Of a stretch of DNA of 11,962 bases, positions 1-6,426 are shown in pieces. Positions within the stretch are counted from its first letter, which is position 1. Each line of letters begins with the position of its first letter. This stretch comes from Candidatus Sulfopaludibacter sp. SbA3 (GTDB taxonomy: Bacteria > Acidobacteriota > Terriglobia > 2-12-FULL-54-10). The stretch covers positions 1-11,962 of the forward strand of contig CAMBEY010000065.1 of NCBI GenBank assembly GCA_945865705.1, in the 5' to 3' direction. The notes below the pieces were generated by a model that was not told the DNA's origin, did not search any database, and saw only the letters and a program-made list of their open reading frames with translations. A program made the translations under genes and the position numbers.

Positions 1-107
1 GGTCTATTTTCTCTCCGCCCCACTGGCCTAGTTTTTCTCCGCCCTTGACAGCTTATCGAGGACCGCGCATTCTGATAATTTGGGGAATTTGGATGCTGTG
101 GAATTTG

Positions 108-228
108 TGGTCAGAGTGGTCAGGTTGGCGCGCTGAGGTTGCCCGACTGCCAACTCCCCACGCCCTGGGCCAATCTCGAACCAACCCCGGGCCATTTCTC
201 CGGTTGTCAATCTGGTCAGAGTGGTCAG
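108..228. repeat. Two copies of a 16-base direct repeat
   Basis: The sequence TGGTCAGAGTGGTCAG occurs at 108-123 and again at 213-228. Each copy is itself a near-duplication of TGGTCAG. No function is evident. It could be a short intergenic simple repeat of the kind scattered through some genomes. Confidence 0.6.
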
Positions 229-300
229 AACCGTAAACGTTTGCACTTTGGGCGCTGCCGAATATTCCGCAAGTTTGTCAGCTTGGAAGGTTCCGGGAAA

Positions 301-381
301 TAGGCGAACAATAAACGAATATCTCGCCGTCTCTCAAGAAATTCGTGGGCGACTTACCAATATTCGTAATTTATTCGCCTA
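301..381. repeat. Imperfect 22-base inverted repeat, 37-base spacer
   Basis: The arm at 301-322 and the reverse complement of 360-381 agree at 18 of 22 positions. The outer 8 bases (TAGGCGAA) and inner 7 bases (CGAATAT) are perfect, and the mismatches cluster in the middle. The spacer contains a further short complementary pair (TCGCC and GGCGA), so the whole could fold into one long hairpin. It lies in DNA without genes. It could be a small non-autonomous element or a structured RNA, and it has no T-tract typical of an intrinsic terminator. Confidence 0.6.
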
Positions 382-400
382 ATTTTAACCCGTGATGTTT

Positions 401-449
401 CCCCCTCAAATCCCCCCTATACTCCCCTTGTATTCCTCCTGTGTTCCCC
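401..449 (-). other. Four G-runs downstream of DUF72 gene (possible G-quadruplex)
   Basis: Read on the minus strand, runs of 4, 4, 6 and 5 G lie at 449-446, 427-424, 417-412 and 405-401. The loops are 18, 6 and 6 bases. The tract is about 50 bases past the stop codon of the leftward DUF72 gene, so it would be in its 3' untranslated RNA. On the plus strand the same tract is C-rich and G-poor, as in Rho-loading sites. Both readings are inference. Confidence 0.3.
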
Positions 450-500
450 TGACTATCCGGCGTAACCAACCTCCAACGATGCCCCCCGCATAGACGGAAG

Positions 501-1595
501 TTACACCAGACGGAAAGGCTCATTAGGAGCAACGGGATTCGCATCGGCCGGAGCGGCGACTTCGTTGAGTTGCGGGTAGAACGCTGCGAGATGATCGGGG
601 ACTGCCACGCGTTGGCCTTCCAGCTTGGCGCGCATCTGCAGGGCGTTGACCACCGCCTTGCCTTGGTAATGATTGTTCAGAATGACGTAGGTCTCCTGTG
701 AACTTGCCGCGACCTGCTGGATGCGGCCCTTCCACTCGTCCAGTTCTTCGTTTGTATAAAGATAGTCGTAGCGCATCTCGACGCCGCCGGTCTGCGCGAA
801 CCAGGTTTCATAGTTGCGGCCGTGCAGGCGGACGTAGCCGAGCGGCGCGGTTACGTTGGCAGTCGGCGCCAGTGAGCGGCCGCTGCTTCCAAAATTGAAG
901 ATGGGTTGATCAATGTTGCAGAATCCGGCGCCGTGGTCGGCAAAGAAAGATAGCGCGGAGGCCTGATTCCATGAGGCATGGCGCACTTCGGTAACCAGCG
1001 GGTACTCGTGAAAACGCATGAATAATCCAGCCAGATATTGGCGGCTCTCGAGCGTGTTCTTGAATGACCAGGGGAACTGCAACAGCAGCGCGCCGAGTTG
1101 TCCGTCCATCAATAATGGAGCGAAGCCGTCCTTCACTTCGCGCTCCTCGCCGGCGCTGGCGTCGCGCTCATGCGTGAAGCGGTGGAATAGTTTCGCGGTG
1201 AACTTGAAGCGCGGGTTGGCTTGCGCTTTACGCGCCCAGACACGAGCGATTTCAGGGCGCACGGGGTGGTAGTAGGAGGTGTTGATCTCGACCGTGTCGA
1301 AGTAGCGCACGATGCGCTCGAGTTCGCGCCCCGCGCCATGGTGCTGCGGCGGATAGACAATGCCGCGCCAGTCCTCATACGACCAGCCCGCCGGCCCAAT
1401 GCGAAGCCCGCCGGGAGCCTCCCTGACATTTTGTAGTGGAGCGCGAGAGGCTCCGGCGGACGTCTGCCTGGGGGGCAGATGTGGAGAAAGATTGCCGTAA
1501 TGATTTTCCATGCTGTTGGCCATGCCATTGCCCAAGCCATTGGCGTGGTTATCAGCAGTGCTATTAGCGTAGTTCAAGGAGATAGAGGTCGCCAT
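501..1595 (-). CDS. DUF72 (YecE-like) family protein
   Basis: The 364-residue product belongs to the DUF72/YecE family, predicted TIM-barrel proteins of unknown biochemical role. Visible family landmarks are GPAGWSYEDWRG (from residue 67), YFDTVEINTSYYHPVRPE, FKFTAKLFHRFTHER, LLLQFPWSFKNT, TEVRHASW, NIDQP, YVRLHGRN and the late VILNNHYQGKAVVNAL. The family is usually 240-300 residues long. Here about 60 extra residues precede the barrel, and they include a low-complexity Asn/Gly/Met stretch (residues 9-35) with no family match that I know. The chosen ATG has a modest AAAGGCG upstream and a promoter-like pair close by. Internal Met25 and Met29 are alternative starts that would remove most of the odd extension. 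Its substrate is unknown and its neighbours give no clue. Confidence 0.88.
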   Translation of the reverse strand: MATSISLNYANSTADNHANGLGNGMANSMENHYGNLSPHLPPRQTSAGASRAPLQNVREAPGGLRIGPAGWSYEDWRGIVYPPQHHGAGRELERIVRYFDTVEINTSYYHPVRPEIARVWARKAQANPRFKFTAKLFHRFTHERDASAGEEREVKDGFAPLLMDGQLGALLLQFPWSFKNTLESRQYLAGLFMRFHEYPLVTEVRHASWNQASALSFFADHGAGFCNIDQPIFNFGSSGRSLAPTANVTAPLGYVRLHGRNYETWFAQTGGVEMRYDYLYTNEELDEWKGRIQQVAASSQETYVILNNHYQGKAVVNALQMRAKLEGQRVAVPDHLAAFYPQLNEVAAPADANPVAPNEPFRLV

Positions 1596-1627
1596 GTAGT
1601 TTCGCCTTTTATTCGCTTTCTGAATAA

Positions 1628-1656
1628 AAGTTAATCCTAGGCGGCTGGAGAGTCAA
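1628..1656 (-). promoter_or_regulatory. Possible sigma70-type promoter of the DUF72 gene
   Basis: On the minus strand TTGACT (1656-1651) and TAACTT (1633-1628) are 17 bases apart, about 30 bases upstream of the ATG at 1595. The -35 is 5/6 to consensus but the -10 is only about 3/6. This is a pattern call only. Confidence 0.35.
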
Positions 1657-1687
1657 GGGAAAAATTGATGGAAACGATTACTTATTG

Positions 1688-1712
1688 TAACTAATTTATT
1701 ATCAATTAGTTA
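1688..1712. other. AT-rich inverted repeat between the epimerase and DUF72 genes
   Basis: TAACTAAT (1688-1695) and ATTAGTTA (1705-1712) are perfect 8-base inverted arms around a 9-base loop. It starts 11 bases past the epimerase stop codon on the minus strand, in unusually AT-rich DNA. It could be an operator or a weak transcript-end hairpin. There is no GC stem plus T-run, so I do not call it an intrinsic terminator. Confidence 0.4.
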
Positions 1713-1723
1713 AATATGTACCA

Positions 1724-2878
1724 CTAAGATTCCAAGAGGGCCTTGACGATGCGCTCGGCGGCGTGGCCATCGCCATAGGGGTTCGCGGACCGACCCATGC
1801 GGGCGTACTCGGCGGGATCGTCGAGCAGCCGACGGGCCTCCCCGACGATGCGCGCACGGTCCGTCCCCACCAGCCGGGCCGTCCCGGCCTCGACGCCCTC
1901 GGGGCGCTCGGTAACGTCGCGCATCACCAGCACGGGGATGCCGAAGCCGGGCGCTTCCTCTTGAATGCCGCCCGAGTCGGTCAGCGCAATGCGGGCGCGC
2001 TTCATCAGGTGGACCAGCGGGAGATAGTCGAGCGGCGGGAGCAGATGGACGTTGGGCGTACCGCGCAATATGCGGTTGACGGGCTCCTGCACGTTGGGGT
2101 TTAGGTGCACAGGATAGACGATCTGGATGCGGCCCGCGCCGCTCGCGGCCAGCTCGCGCAAAGCGTGGCAGATGTTCTCAAACGGCTCGCCAAAGCTCTC
2201 GCGGCGATGCGCGGTTACCAGCACGAGATCGATGGGCGGCTTCTGACCCGGCGTTCCAGTCGGCTGGCCCGTCAGATGATCCAGCAACGCAGCATCCAGC
2301 GGCAGCGTGCGCAGATCAAAGGGCTGCGCGGCCGCCCACAGCACGGCGTCGATGACGGTGTTGCCAGTGTTGATCACGCTGGCCGGAGCCGTGCCCTCGC
2401 GCAACAGATTCTGGCGTGATTGTTCGGTGGGCGTGAAGTGCAGGTCGGCGATGACGCCTGCGATGCGCCGCATGACTTCCTCGGGAAACGGGCTCCACTT
2501 GTCATAGGTGCGCAAGCCGGCCTCGACGTGCCCCACTTTGGCGCGCGCCAGAAAGGCCGCAAGCGATGCGGCGGCCACCGTTGTCGTGTCGCCTTGCACC
2601 GGAACCCAGTCGGGGCGCACATCCTTTAGAATAGGCTCGAGCCGGGTCAGCGCGGCAGCGGCCACTTGCGAAGGCGTTTGATTCTCCGCCATGAGATTCA
2701 AGTCGAAGTCAGGGACGATGCCGAATAGTTCGAGCACCTGATCGAGCATCTGGCGATGCTGCGCCGTAACGCAGACTTTCGAGACGATGCGGTCTGAATG
2801 CCGCGCCAGCTCGCGAATGACCGGGGCCATTTTGATGGCCTCGGGACGAGTGCCGAAGATGGAGAGGATCGTTTTCAT
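1724..2878 (-). CDS. wecB: UDP-N-acetylglucosamine 2-epimerase, non-hydrolysing
   Basis: The 384-residue product is a cytoplasmic enzyme that interconverts UDP-GlcNAc and UDP-ManNAc, feeding ManNAc into surface polysaccharide. Family motifs run the whole length: FGTRPEAIKMAPVI (8-21), QGDTTT (95-100), HVEAGLRT (117-124), PFPEE (130-134), TAHRRE (222-227), HLNPNV (258-263), DSGGIQEE (301-308) and ERPEG (324-328). These carry the Asp, Glu, Glu and His positions that are catalytic in E. coli WecB. The length is normal. The open frame extends 65 codons further upstream, but the ATG at 2878 begins directly with the MKTILSIFGTRPE family N-terminus. The usual Asn-Arg after PEE is replaced (EEVMRR). 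No other polysaccharide gene is adjacent, so the exact pathway is unknown; the symbol reflects the family (wecB/mnaA). Confidence 0.93.
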   Translation of the reverse strand: MKTILSIFGTRPEAIKMAPVIRELARHSDRIVSKVCVTAQHRQMLDQVLELFGIVPDFDLNLMAENQTPSQVAAAALTRLEPILKDVRPDWVPVQGDTTTVAAASLAAFLARAKVGHVEAGLRTYDKWSPFPEEVMRRIAGVIADLHFTPTEQSRQNLLREGTAPASVINTGNTVIDAVLWAAAQPFDLRTLPLDAALLDHLTGQPTGTPGQKPPIDLVLVTAHRRESFGEPFENICHALRELAASGAGRIQIVYPVHLNPNVQEPVNRILRGTPNVHLLPPLDYLPLVHLMKRARIALTDSGGIQEEAPGFGIPVLVMRDVTERPEGVEAGTARLVGTDRARIVGEARRLLDDPAEYARMGRSANPYGDGHAAERIVKALLES

Positions 2879-2939
2879 GGCCTGTTGATTGCGGTGAGGA
2901 GCGTGGTCAATGCAACGCATGAATTCATCCGCAGCGGCG

Positions 2940-2945
2940 AGTATA
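2940..2945 (-). promoter_or_regulatory. Possible -10 box for the epimerase gene
   Basis: The minus strand reads TATACT, 5/6 to the sigma70 -10 consensus, about 60 bases upstream of the ATG at 2878. The best upstream partner (TTATCG at an 18-base spacing) is poor. Weak call. Confidence 0.25.
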
Positions 2946-3140
2946 GCAGGGCGTTGCCAGCGACGATAAGCTGGATCTGGAAGAAGTGGTCGTCTCGCAA
3001 ATTGTACGCAGAAGCAGGAACTATACGAATGCCGGTGGCTGTAGCAGCCTTGGGAATTTCCTTGTGGTCCCACAGGTTCTTCAAGGACGAAGCAGTACTA
3101 CGGGACTGTTGTTTTTTCTTCATCGCCACAAACTTTCCCG

Positions 3141-3169
3141 TTCAATTTGATTCAACAGACTTCTATAAT
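3141..3169 (+). promoter_or_regulatory. Likely promoter of the lasso-peptide operon
   Basis: A perfect TATAAT lies at 3164-3169, with TTCAAT at 3141-3146 upstream at a 17-base spacing. The -35 is weak, so an activator may be needed. Initiation near 3176 would give a leader of about 60 bases. A ribosome-binding AAAGG (3226-3230) sits 8 bases before the first ATG of the operon at 3239. Confidence 0.5.
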
Positions 3170-3238
3170 TGTGTTTCCAGTCCCCCCCCCATCTGGATGT
3201 TGTGATGAACTCCGGTAGAAACTTGAAAGGCACTGGCT

Positions 3239-3577
3239 ATGCAAAGTTTGGCAACCATGGTGGAGCTCAGCGAAGACGTCGCATTTCGTGAGATGAATGG
3301 GGAGTCGGTCTTGCTGGATCTGGCCTCTGGAACATACTTCGGATTAAATGAAGTGGGCACGCGGCTGTGGACCTTGCTGGGACAGGATAGTTCGCTGGAA
3401 CGGGCGGCTGCCACGCTTCGAAATGAATATGATGTTGCTCCGGAAAAGCTGGAAGCCGACGTGCTTCGTATGCTAACAGAGTTGCAAGGCAAGGGTCTGC
3501 TGCGGATCAGCTCCGGCACGTCCGCATATGGGACCACGGACGCTAATCCATCCTTGTCGGAAGGTCAAGCAAAGTGA
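3239..3577 (+). CDS. PqqD-like leader-recognition protein (lasso B1)
   Basis: This 112-residue PqqD-family protein is expected to be the stand-alone RiPP recognition element that binds the precursor leader and presents it to the B2 peptidase. The hallmark fold is visible: VAFREMNGESVLLDLASGTY (14-33) forms the beta-hairpin region, FGLNEVGTRLWTLL (34-47) follows, and a winged-helix part ending ELQGKGLL (81-88) comes last. A Ser/Gly-rich tail follows from residue 91. It is the first gene of the operon. Its TGA overlaps the GTG start of B2 (GTGA), so the two are probably translationally coupled, matching the split B1/B2 arrangement common outside Proteobacteria of the microcin J25 type. An internal ATG at 3257 is an alternative start, but the upstream AAAGG favours 3239. 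Confidence 0.9.
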   Translation: MQSLATMVELSEDVAFREMNGESVLLDLASGTYFGLNEVGTRLWTLLGQDSSLERAAATLRNEYDVAPEKLEADVLRMLTELQGKGLLRISSGTSAYGTTDANPSLSEGQAK

Positions 3578-4086
3578 GCTGGGCAAGAAAAATTTCGCGG
3601 GCGCGGGCTTTGTCATTCGCAGAGTGGCGGGTATTGGTTCGCGCGATTGCTCTCCTTTGGACCACGGCGGCGCTGCTGCGCTGGCGGTCCCTGCCGCAGA
3701 TGCTGGCGTGGATTGAGCCCAAAAGCAATGCCAGAACCAATGCCAAGACCAATGCCAACACGAATGAAAGCTCGCAGCGGTCAAGCCATTCGCCGAATGG
3801 CACAACTCTACCCGCGGCCCGGATATCCGAATTGGTGGCCGCAGCCACGAATCTGCTGATGCCCGCTGGAAGCTGTCTTCCCAAAGCCCTGGTAACCTAT
3901 CGCATCCTGCGGCAGCACGGTTTCGACTCCAGCGTGGTAATCGGAACCAATCAGCCGGGCCTCCGCCATGAAACTTTTCAAGCCCATGCATGGGTGGAAC
4001 TCTCTAACGGATCGTCCAAAAAAAGTTTCGGTGAGCGTGGCGCAACCGAGTACGAACCGTTGGTTCGTTTTAAAAAATCAGCATAG
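3574..4086 (+). CDS. Lasso peptide leader peptidase, transglutaminase-like (B2)
   Basis: The 170-residue product matches lasso-peptide B2 proteins, cysteine proteases of the transglutaminase fold that cut the leader from the precursor. The catalytic Cys is Cys101 in GSCLPKALVTYRILRQHG and the catalytic His is His138 in FQAHAWVEL. The third triad residue (normally Asp) is not obvious in the short C-terminus, where GERGATEYEPL follows. A hydrophobic stretch at 20-40 is common in the family. Odd feature: residues 52-64 (NARTNAKTNANTN) come from a near-perfect 12-base tandem repeat inserted between the N-terminal helix and the catalytic domain. The GTG start overlaps the B1 stop. The family call is firm. 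Confidence 0.9.
   Translation: MSWARKISRARALSFAEWRVLVRAIALLWTTAALLRWRSLPQMLAWIEPKSNARTNAKTNANTNESSQRSSHSPNGTTLPAARISELVAAATNLLMPAGSCLPKALVTYRILRQHGFDSSVVIGTNQPGLRHETFQAHAWVELSNGSSKKSFGERGATEYEPLVRFKKSA
3726..3761 (+). repeat. 12-base tandem repeat inside B2
   Basis: Three successive 12-base units beginning CAATGCCA encode an Asn-rich linker (Asn-Ala-Arg/Lys/Asn-Thr). Units differ at a few bases, suggesting slippage expansion followed by drift. The repeat keeps the reading frame. Confidence 0.7.
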
Positions 4087-4188
4087 CTTGCAAGGCACTT
4101 CCCCTCTGGCGCCAAAACACGAACTACAAAACAGTCAGCCCGAGAACACATCCGTTGCGGCCCAGCTACCACAGAACGAGGAATCATC

Positions 4189-6162
4189 TTGAGCGGCATC
4201 GCGGGCATAATTGAAACAGGCGGGGAGAAGGGCGGCAGAACCGCCGATCTGAATTTGCTCCACCGCATGGCTCAGGGAATGGCGCATCGTGGTCCGGACG
4301 GCATCGGCTTCTGGTCATCCGGGGCCGTGGGACTGGTCCACGCCGCGATGCACACCACGCCGGAATCGGTTCAGGAAACTCAGCCTCTCCGGGACGACGC
4401 CGGGTTGTATTGCCTCACTTTTGATGGTCGCGTCGACAACCGGGATGATCTGCAATCTTCGCTGAAGTCCGCCGGCGCGCGGTTGCGCACAGCCCCCGGA
4501 AGAATACTCACCGATGCCGAGCTGGTCCTGAACTCCTATATGATCTGGGGCGAGAACTGCGCCAACCGGATCATCGGTGATTTCGCTTTTGCCATCTGGG
4601 ATGGACGACGGCGCCGCCTGTATTGTGCGCGCGACACGCTGGGGATCAAGCCGTTTGTTTACCACCTCGGTCCCAGCCGATTTCTGTTTGGCTCGGAGCT
4701 GCGCCAGATACTCTGCGATCCTGGCGTGTCGCGTAAGCCTAACGAAGCGACCATCGCGGAATATCTGGCTGACCAGATAACCAGCACTCAGGAAACACTC
4801 TATCGAGACATTCAGCGATTAAGACCCGGGCACTACTTGACCGTGGAGCAAGGACAATTGCGGGAAGTGCGCTACTGGGACGTGGACCCCAAGCGGGAGA
4901 TACGGTACCGCAACGATGAGGAATACGCCGAGCACTTTCGCGAAATCTTCGATGAAGCGGTACGCTGCCGCCTGCGCAGCCAGCATCCCGTGGGCAGCGA
5001 GTTAAGTGGCGGACTGGACTCTTCCTCCGTGGCCGTCACGGCGCAGATGCTGCTCAACAGTGGCCGAGCTCCCGCCCCGGCATTTGAGACATTCTCGCTC
5101 GTGCATGAAGGCAAAACATTTGATGAGCGGCGATATTTTCGCAGCGTGGTCCAACATGCCGGATTGCTCTCCACCGAAGTGGCGCCGGAGAGTTTCAATC
5201 ACGAAGCGCTGGTGGCTGAAGTAGCGGCGAGCGGACATTTGCCTCACGCCCCCAATATCATCATGTCCAATACTTTCCTCCGGCTCGCCCGCGAGCGCGG
5301 CATTCGCGTGATACTGACTGGCCGGGGTGGGGACATCTGGTTGACGGGTAGTCTGCGGCGCTACGCGGATTACCTGCGCGAACTGCGGCTCGGCACATTT
5401 TGGCGAGAGTTGCAGGCAGATCAGCACAGCGCCTCGCTACGCGACGAGCACTATTCCGCCGTATCCTTACCGGCACTTCCCGTACTGCGAATCGGCCTCT
5501 GGCCGTTGCTTTCCCCGTCCGTGCAGGCTTCCCTGCGCTGGCTGATGGGCCGCGGTGACAGGACTCCCGCGCTGGTTAACCGCGATCTGGCACAGCGTGT
5601 GAATTTGAAGAGTCGGACTCAGACCGATACTCGGCGCGGGCAGTTTCGGAGCACGGCTCAAGCACATATTTACAATCGAGGCATCCACGCAGGCGAGTTG
5701 TCTTATATCGAGAGCGAAGATGCCGCAGCGGCGGCGATGGGCATCGAAAAACGCCACACCTTCGATGACCGACGTATAGTGGAGTTCGCCTTGGCCATAC
5801 CAGAAGAGCAGCGCTGGCGCGATGGCATCACCAAAGTCGTGCTGCGGAACGCTATGGGCACCCGCCTCCCACAACTCGTCCGGGAGAGGAGGACCAAGGG
5901 CGATACCTCGGATGTTTTTGTGGATATGGTGAATAGTCCGATATGTGCGACTCTGCTGGATCAGCAACATACGGTGAAACTTGGCTGGCTTCCACCGGGC
6001 AAATCCAGCGTCCTGCGGCATCGCCTGATCCAATCGATGGAGCATGATCGCTATGATTTTTCCCGTTTCGTCTGGTCCTATTGGCTGATTTACAGCCTGG
6101 AGCTATGGGCCGGTGGCGCGCCTCTGGCCGTGCCACCTTCAGCACCGTCACCATCCGCTTGA
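4189..6162 (+). CDS. Lasso cyclase, asparagine synthetase homologue (C)
   Basis: The 657-residue product resembles asparagine synthetase B and is the expected lasso cyclase. It would activate the side-chain carboxylate of a core Glu/Asp with ATP and join it to the core N-terminus. An N-terminal amidotransferase-like domain (MSGIAGI, MAHRGPDG at 31-38, LTFDGRVDNRDDL) is followed by the ATP-pyrophosphatase domain with the PP-loop SGGLDSS (273-279). Near the C-terminus FDDRRIVEFALAIPEEQR and a GITK motif are conserved features. Residue 2 is Ser, not the glutaminase Cys of true asparagine synthetases, so glutamine hydrolysis is unlikely; this suits an enzyme whose nucleophile is the peptide amine. 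The TTG start is supported by GAGG 7 bases upstream (4178-4181) and by the exact SGIAG family start. It begins 102 bases after B2. Confidence 0.93.
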   Translation: MSGIAGIIETGGEKGGRTADLNLLHRMAQGMAHRGPDGIGFWSSGAVGLVHAAMHTTPESVQETQPLRDDAGLYCLTFDGRVDNRDDLQSSLKSAGARLRTAPGRILTDAELVLNSYMIWGENCANRIIGDFAFAIWDGRRRRLYCARDTLGIKPFVYHLGPSRFLFGSELRQILCDPGVSRKPNEATIAEYLADQITSTQETLYRDIQRLRPGHYLTVEQGQLREVRYWDVDPKREIRYRNDEEYAEHFREIFDEAVRCRLRSQHPVGSELSGGLDSSSVAVTAQMLLNSGRAPAPAFETFSLVHEGKTFDERRYFRSVVQHAGLLSTEVAPESFNHEALVAEVAASGHLPHAPNIIMSNTFLRLARERGIRVILTGRGGDIWLTGSLRRYADYLRELRLGTFWRELQADQHSASLRDEHYSAVSLPALPVLRIGLWPLLSPSVQASLRWLMGRGDRTPALVNRDLAQRVNLKSRTQTDTRRGQFRSTAQAHIYNRGIHAGELSYIESEDAAAAAMGIEKRHTFDDRRIVEFALAIPEEQRWRDGITKVVLRNAMGTRLPQLVRERRTKGDTSDVFVDMVNSPICATLLDQQHTVKLGWLPPGKSSVLRHRLIQSMEHDRYDFSRFVWSYWLIYSLELWAGGAPLAVPPSAPSPSA

Positions 6163-6224
6163 TTGGGTTCTGAAAGAAATTACCATGTGGTAGACTAAGC
6201 GTTAGTTTCAAATTGAATCAATGC

Positions 6225-6230
6225 AGGAGG
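6225..6230 (+). promoter_or_regulatory. Strong Shine-Dalgarno of the lasso precursor
   Basis: A full AGGAGG lies 11 bases before the ATG at 6242, stronger than any other ribosome-binding site in the operon. This fits the need for many precursor molecules per enzyme and supports the small ORF as a real gene. Confidence 0.7.
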
Positions 6231-6241
6231 ATTTGCACCTC

Positions 6242-6391
6242 ATGATACCCGTCGATAACTTAAAATCCGAGAACGAAATCACCGCGAAAAAATCCTACAC
6301 GGCCCCCCAGTTAACCGAATACGGCAACATCGCAAAGCTCACACAAGGCTCCGGTTCGCCTGGCGTTGAGGGCGGCAGTATGTTCTGTTAA
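6242..6391 (+). CDS. Lasso peptide precursor (A)
   Basis: This 49-residue gene lies between the cyclase and the methyltransferase. The leader (residues 1-35) contains YTAPQLTEYGNIAKLTQ, which matches the lasso leader pattern YxxPxLxxxGxxxxLT, with Tyr19, Pro22, Leu24, Gly28, Leu33 and the conserved Thr34 at position -2. Cleavage after Gln35 gives the 14-residue core GSGSPGVEGGSMFC. Gly1 is the expected ring amine. Glu8 is the only acidic residue, so a Gly1-Glu8 ring of 8 residues is predicted, with tail GGSMFC. Candidate plugs are Met12 and Phe13. The core has one Cys, at its C-terminus, and no basic residue. A strong AGGAGG precedes the ATG. The leader match plus context makes the identification firm. 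Ring and cleavage sites are inferred. Confidence 0.93.
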   Translation: MIPVDNLKSENEITAKKSYTAPQLTEYGNIAKLTQGSGSPGVEGGSMFC

Positions 6392-6426
6392 TGTTTTTTT
6401 GACCCCACCGGCCACGGATTTGCCCG

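Larger units (their letters stand above)
1..500. other. Non-coding region left of the DUF72 gene
   Basis: No convincing gene is seen here. The two overlapping short ORFs on opposite strands (about 28-246) are rich in Trp/Ser or Thr/Leu because of a short DNA repeat and resemble no family I recognise. The stretch holds a 16-base direct repeat at 108-123 and 213-228, a 22-base inverted repeat at 301-381, and a C-rich, G-poor tract at 401-455. The tract would be G-rich in any leftward transcript running out of the DUF72 gene. Confidence 0.7.
2879..3238. other. Divergent control region between epimerase and lasso operon
   Basis: This 360-base gap separates two divergently transcribed genes. ORFs crossing it on both strands lack family features and appear to be chance reading. 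It holds promoter-like sequences for each direction (near 2940-2945 on the minus strand and 3141-3169 on the plus strand), plus a run of nine C at 3182-3190 in the predicted 5' leader of the lasso operon. Confidence 0.6.

Noticed and set aside
28..246. Overlapping small ORFs on both strands near the left edge
   Set aside because: Composition is driven by the TGGTCAGAG repeat; no family features, no ribosome-binding site, and the two readings exclude each other.
2879..3073. 65-codon upstream extension of the epimerase ORF
   Set aside because: The family N-terminus MKTILSIFGTRPE starts at 2878; the extension has no domain features and would cover the divergent control region.
3968..4192. Possible +1-frame continuation of B2 up to the cyclase start
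   Set aside because: The B2 frame itself ends plausibly (GERGATEYEPLVRF), and the shifted frame shows nothing family-like.
6163..6241. Dedicated promoter for the precursor gene
   Set aside because: TTGGGT and TAGACT are present, but the spacing is 22 bases and no good -10/-35 pair exists.
6350..6400. Intrinsic terminator or attenuator after the precursor (T7 run at 6394-6400)
   Set aside because: The only upstream stem I find is about 4-5 base pairs with a 10-base loop, too weak to claim.
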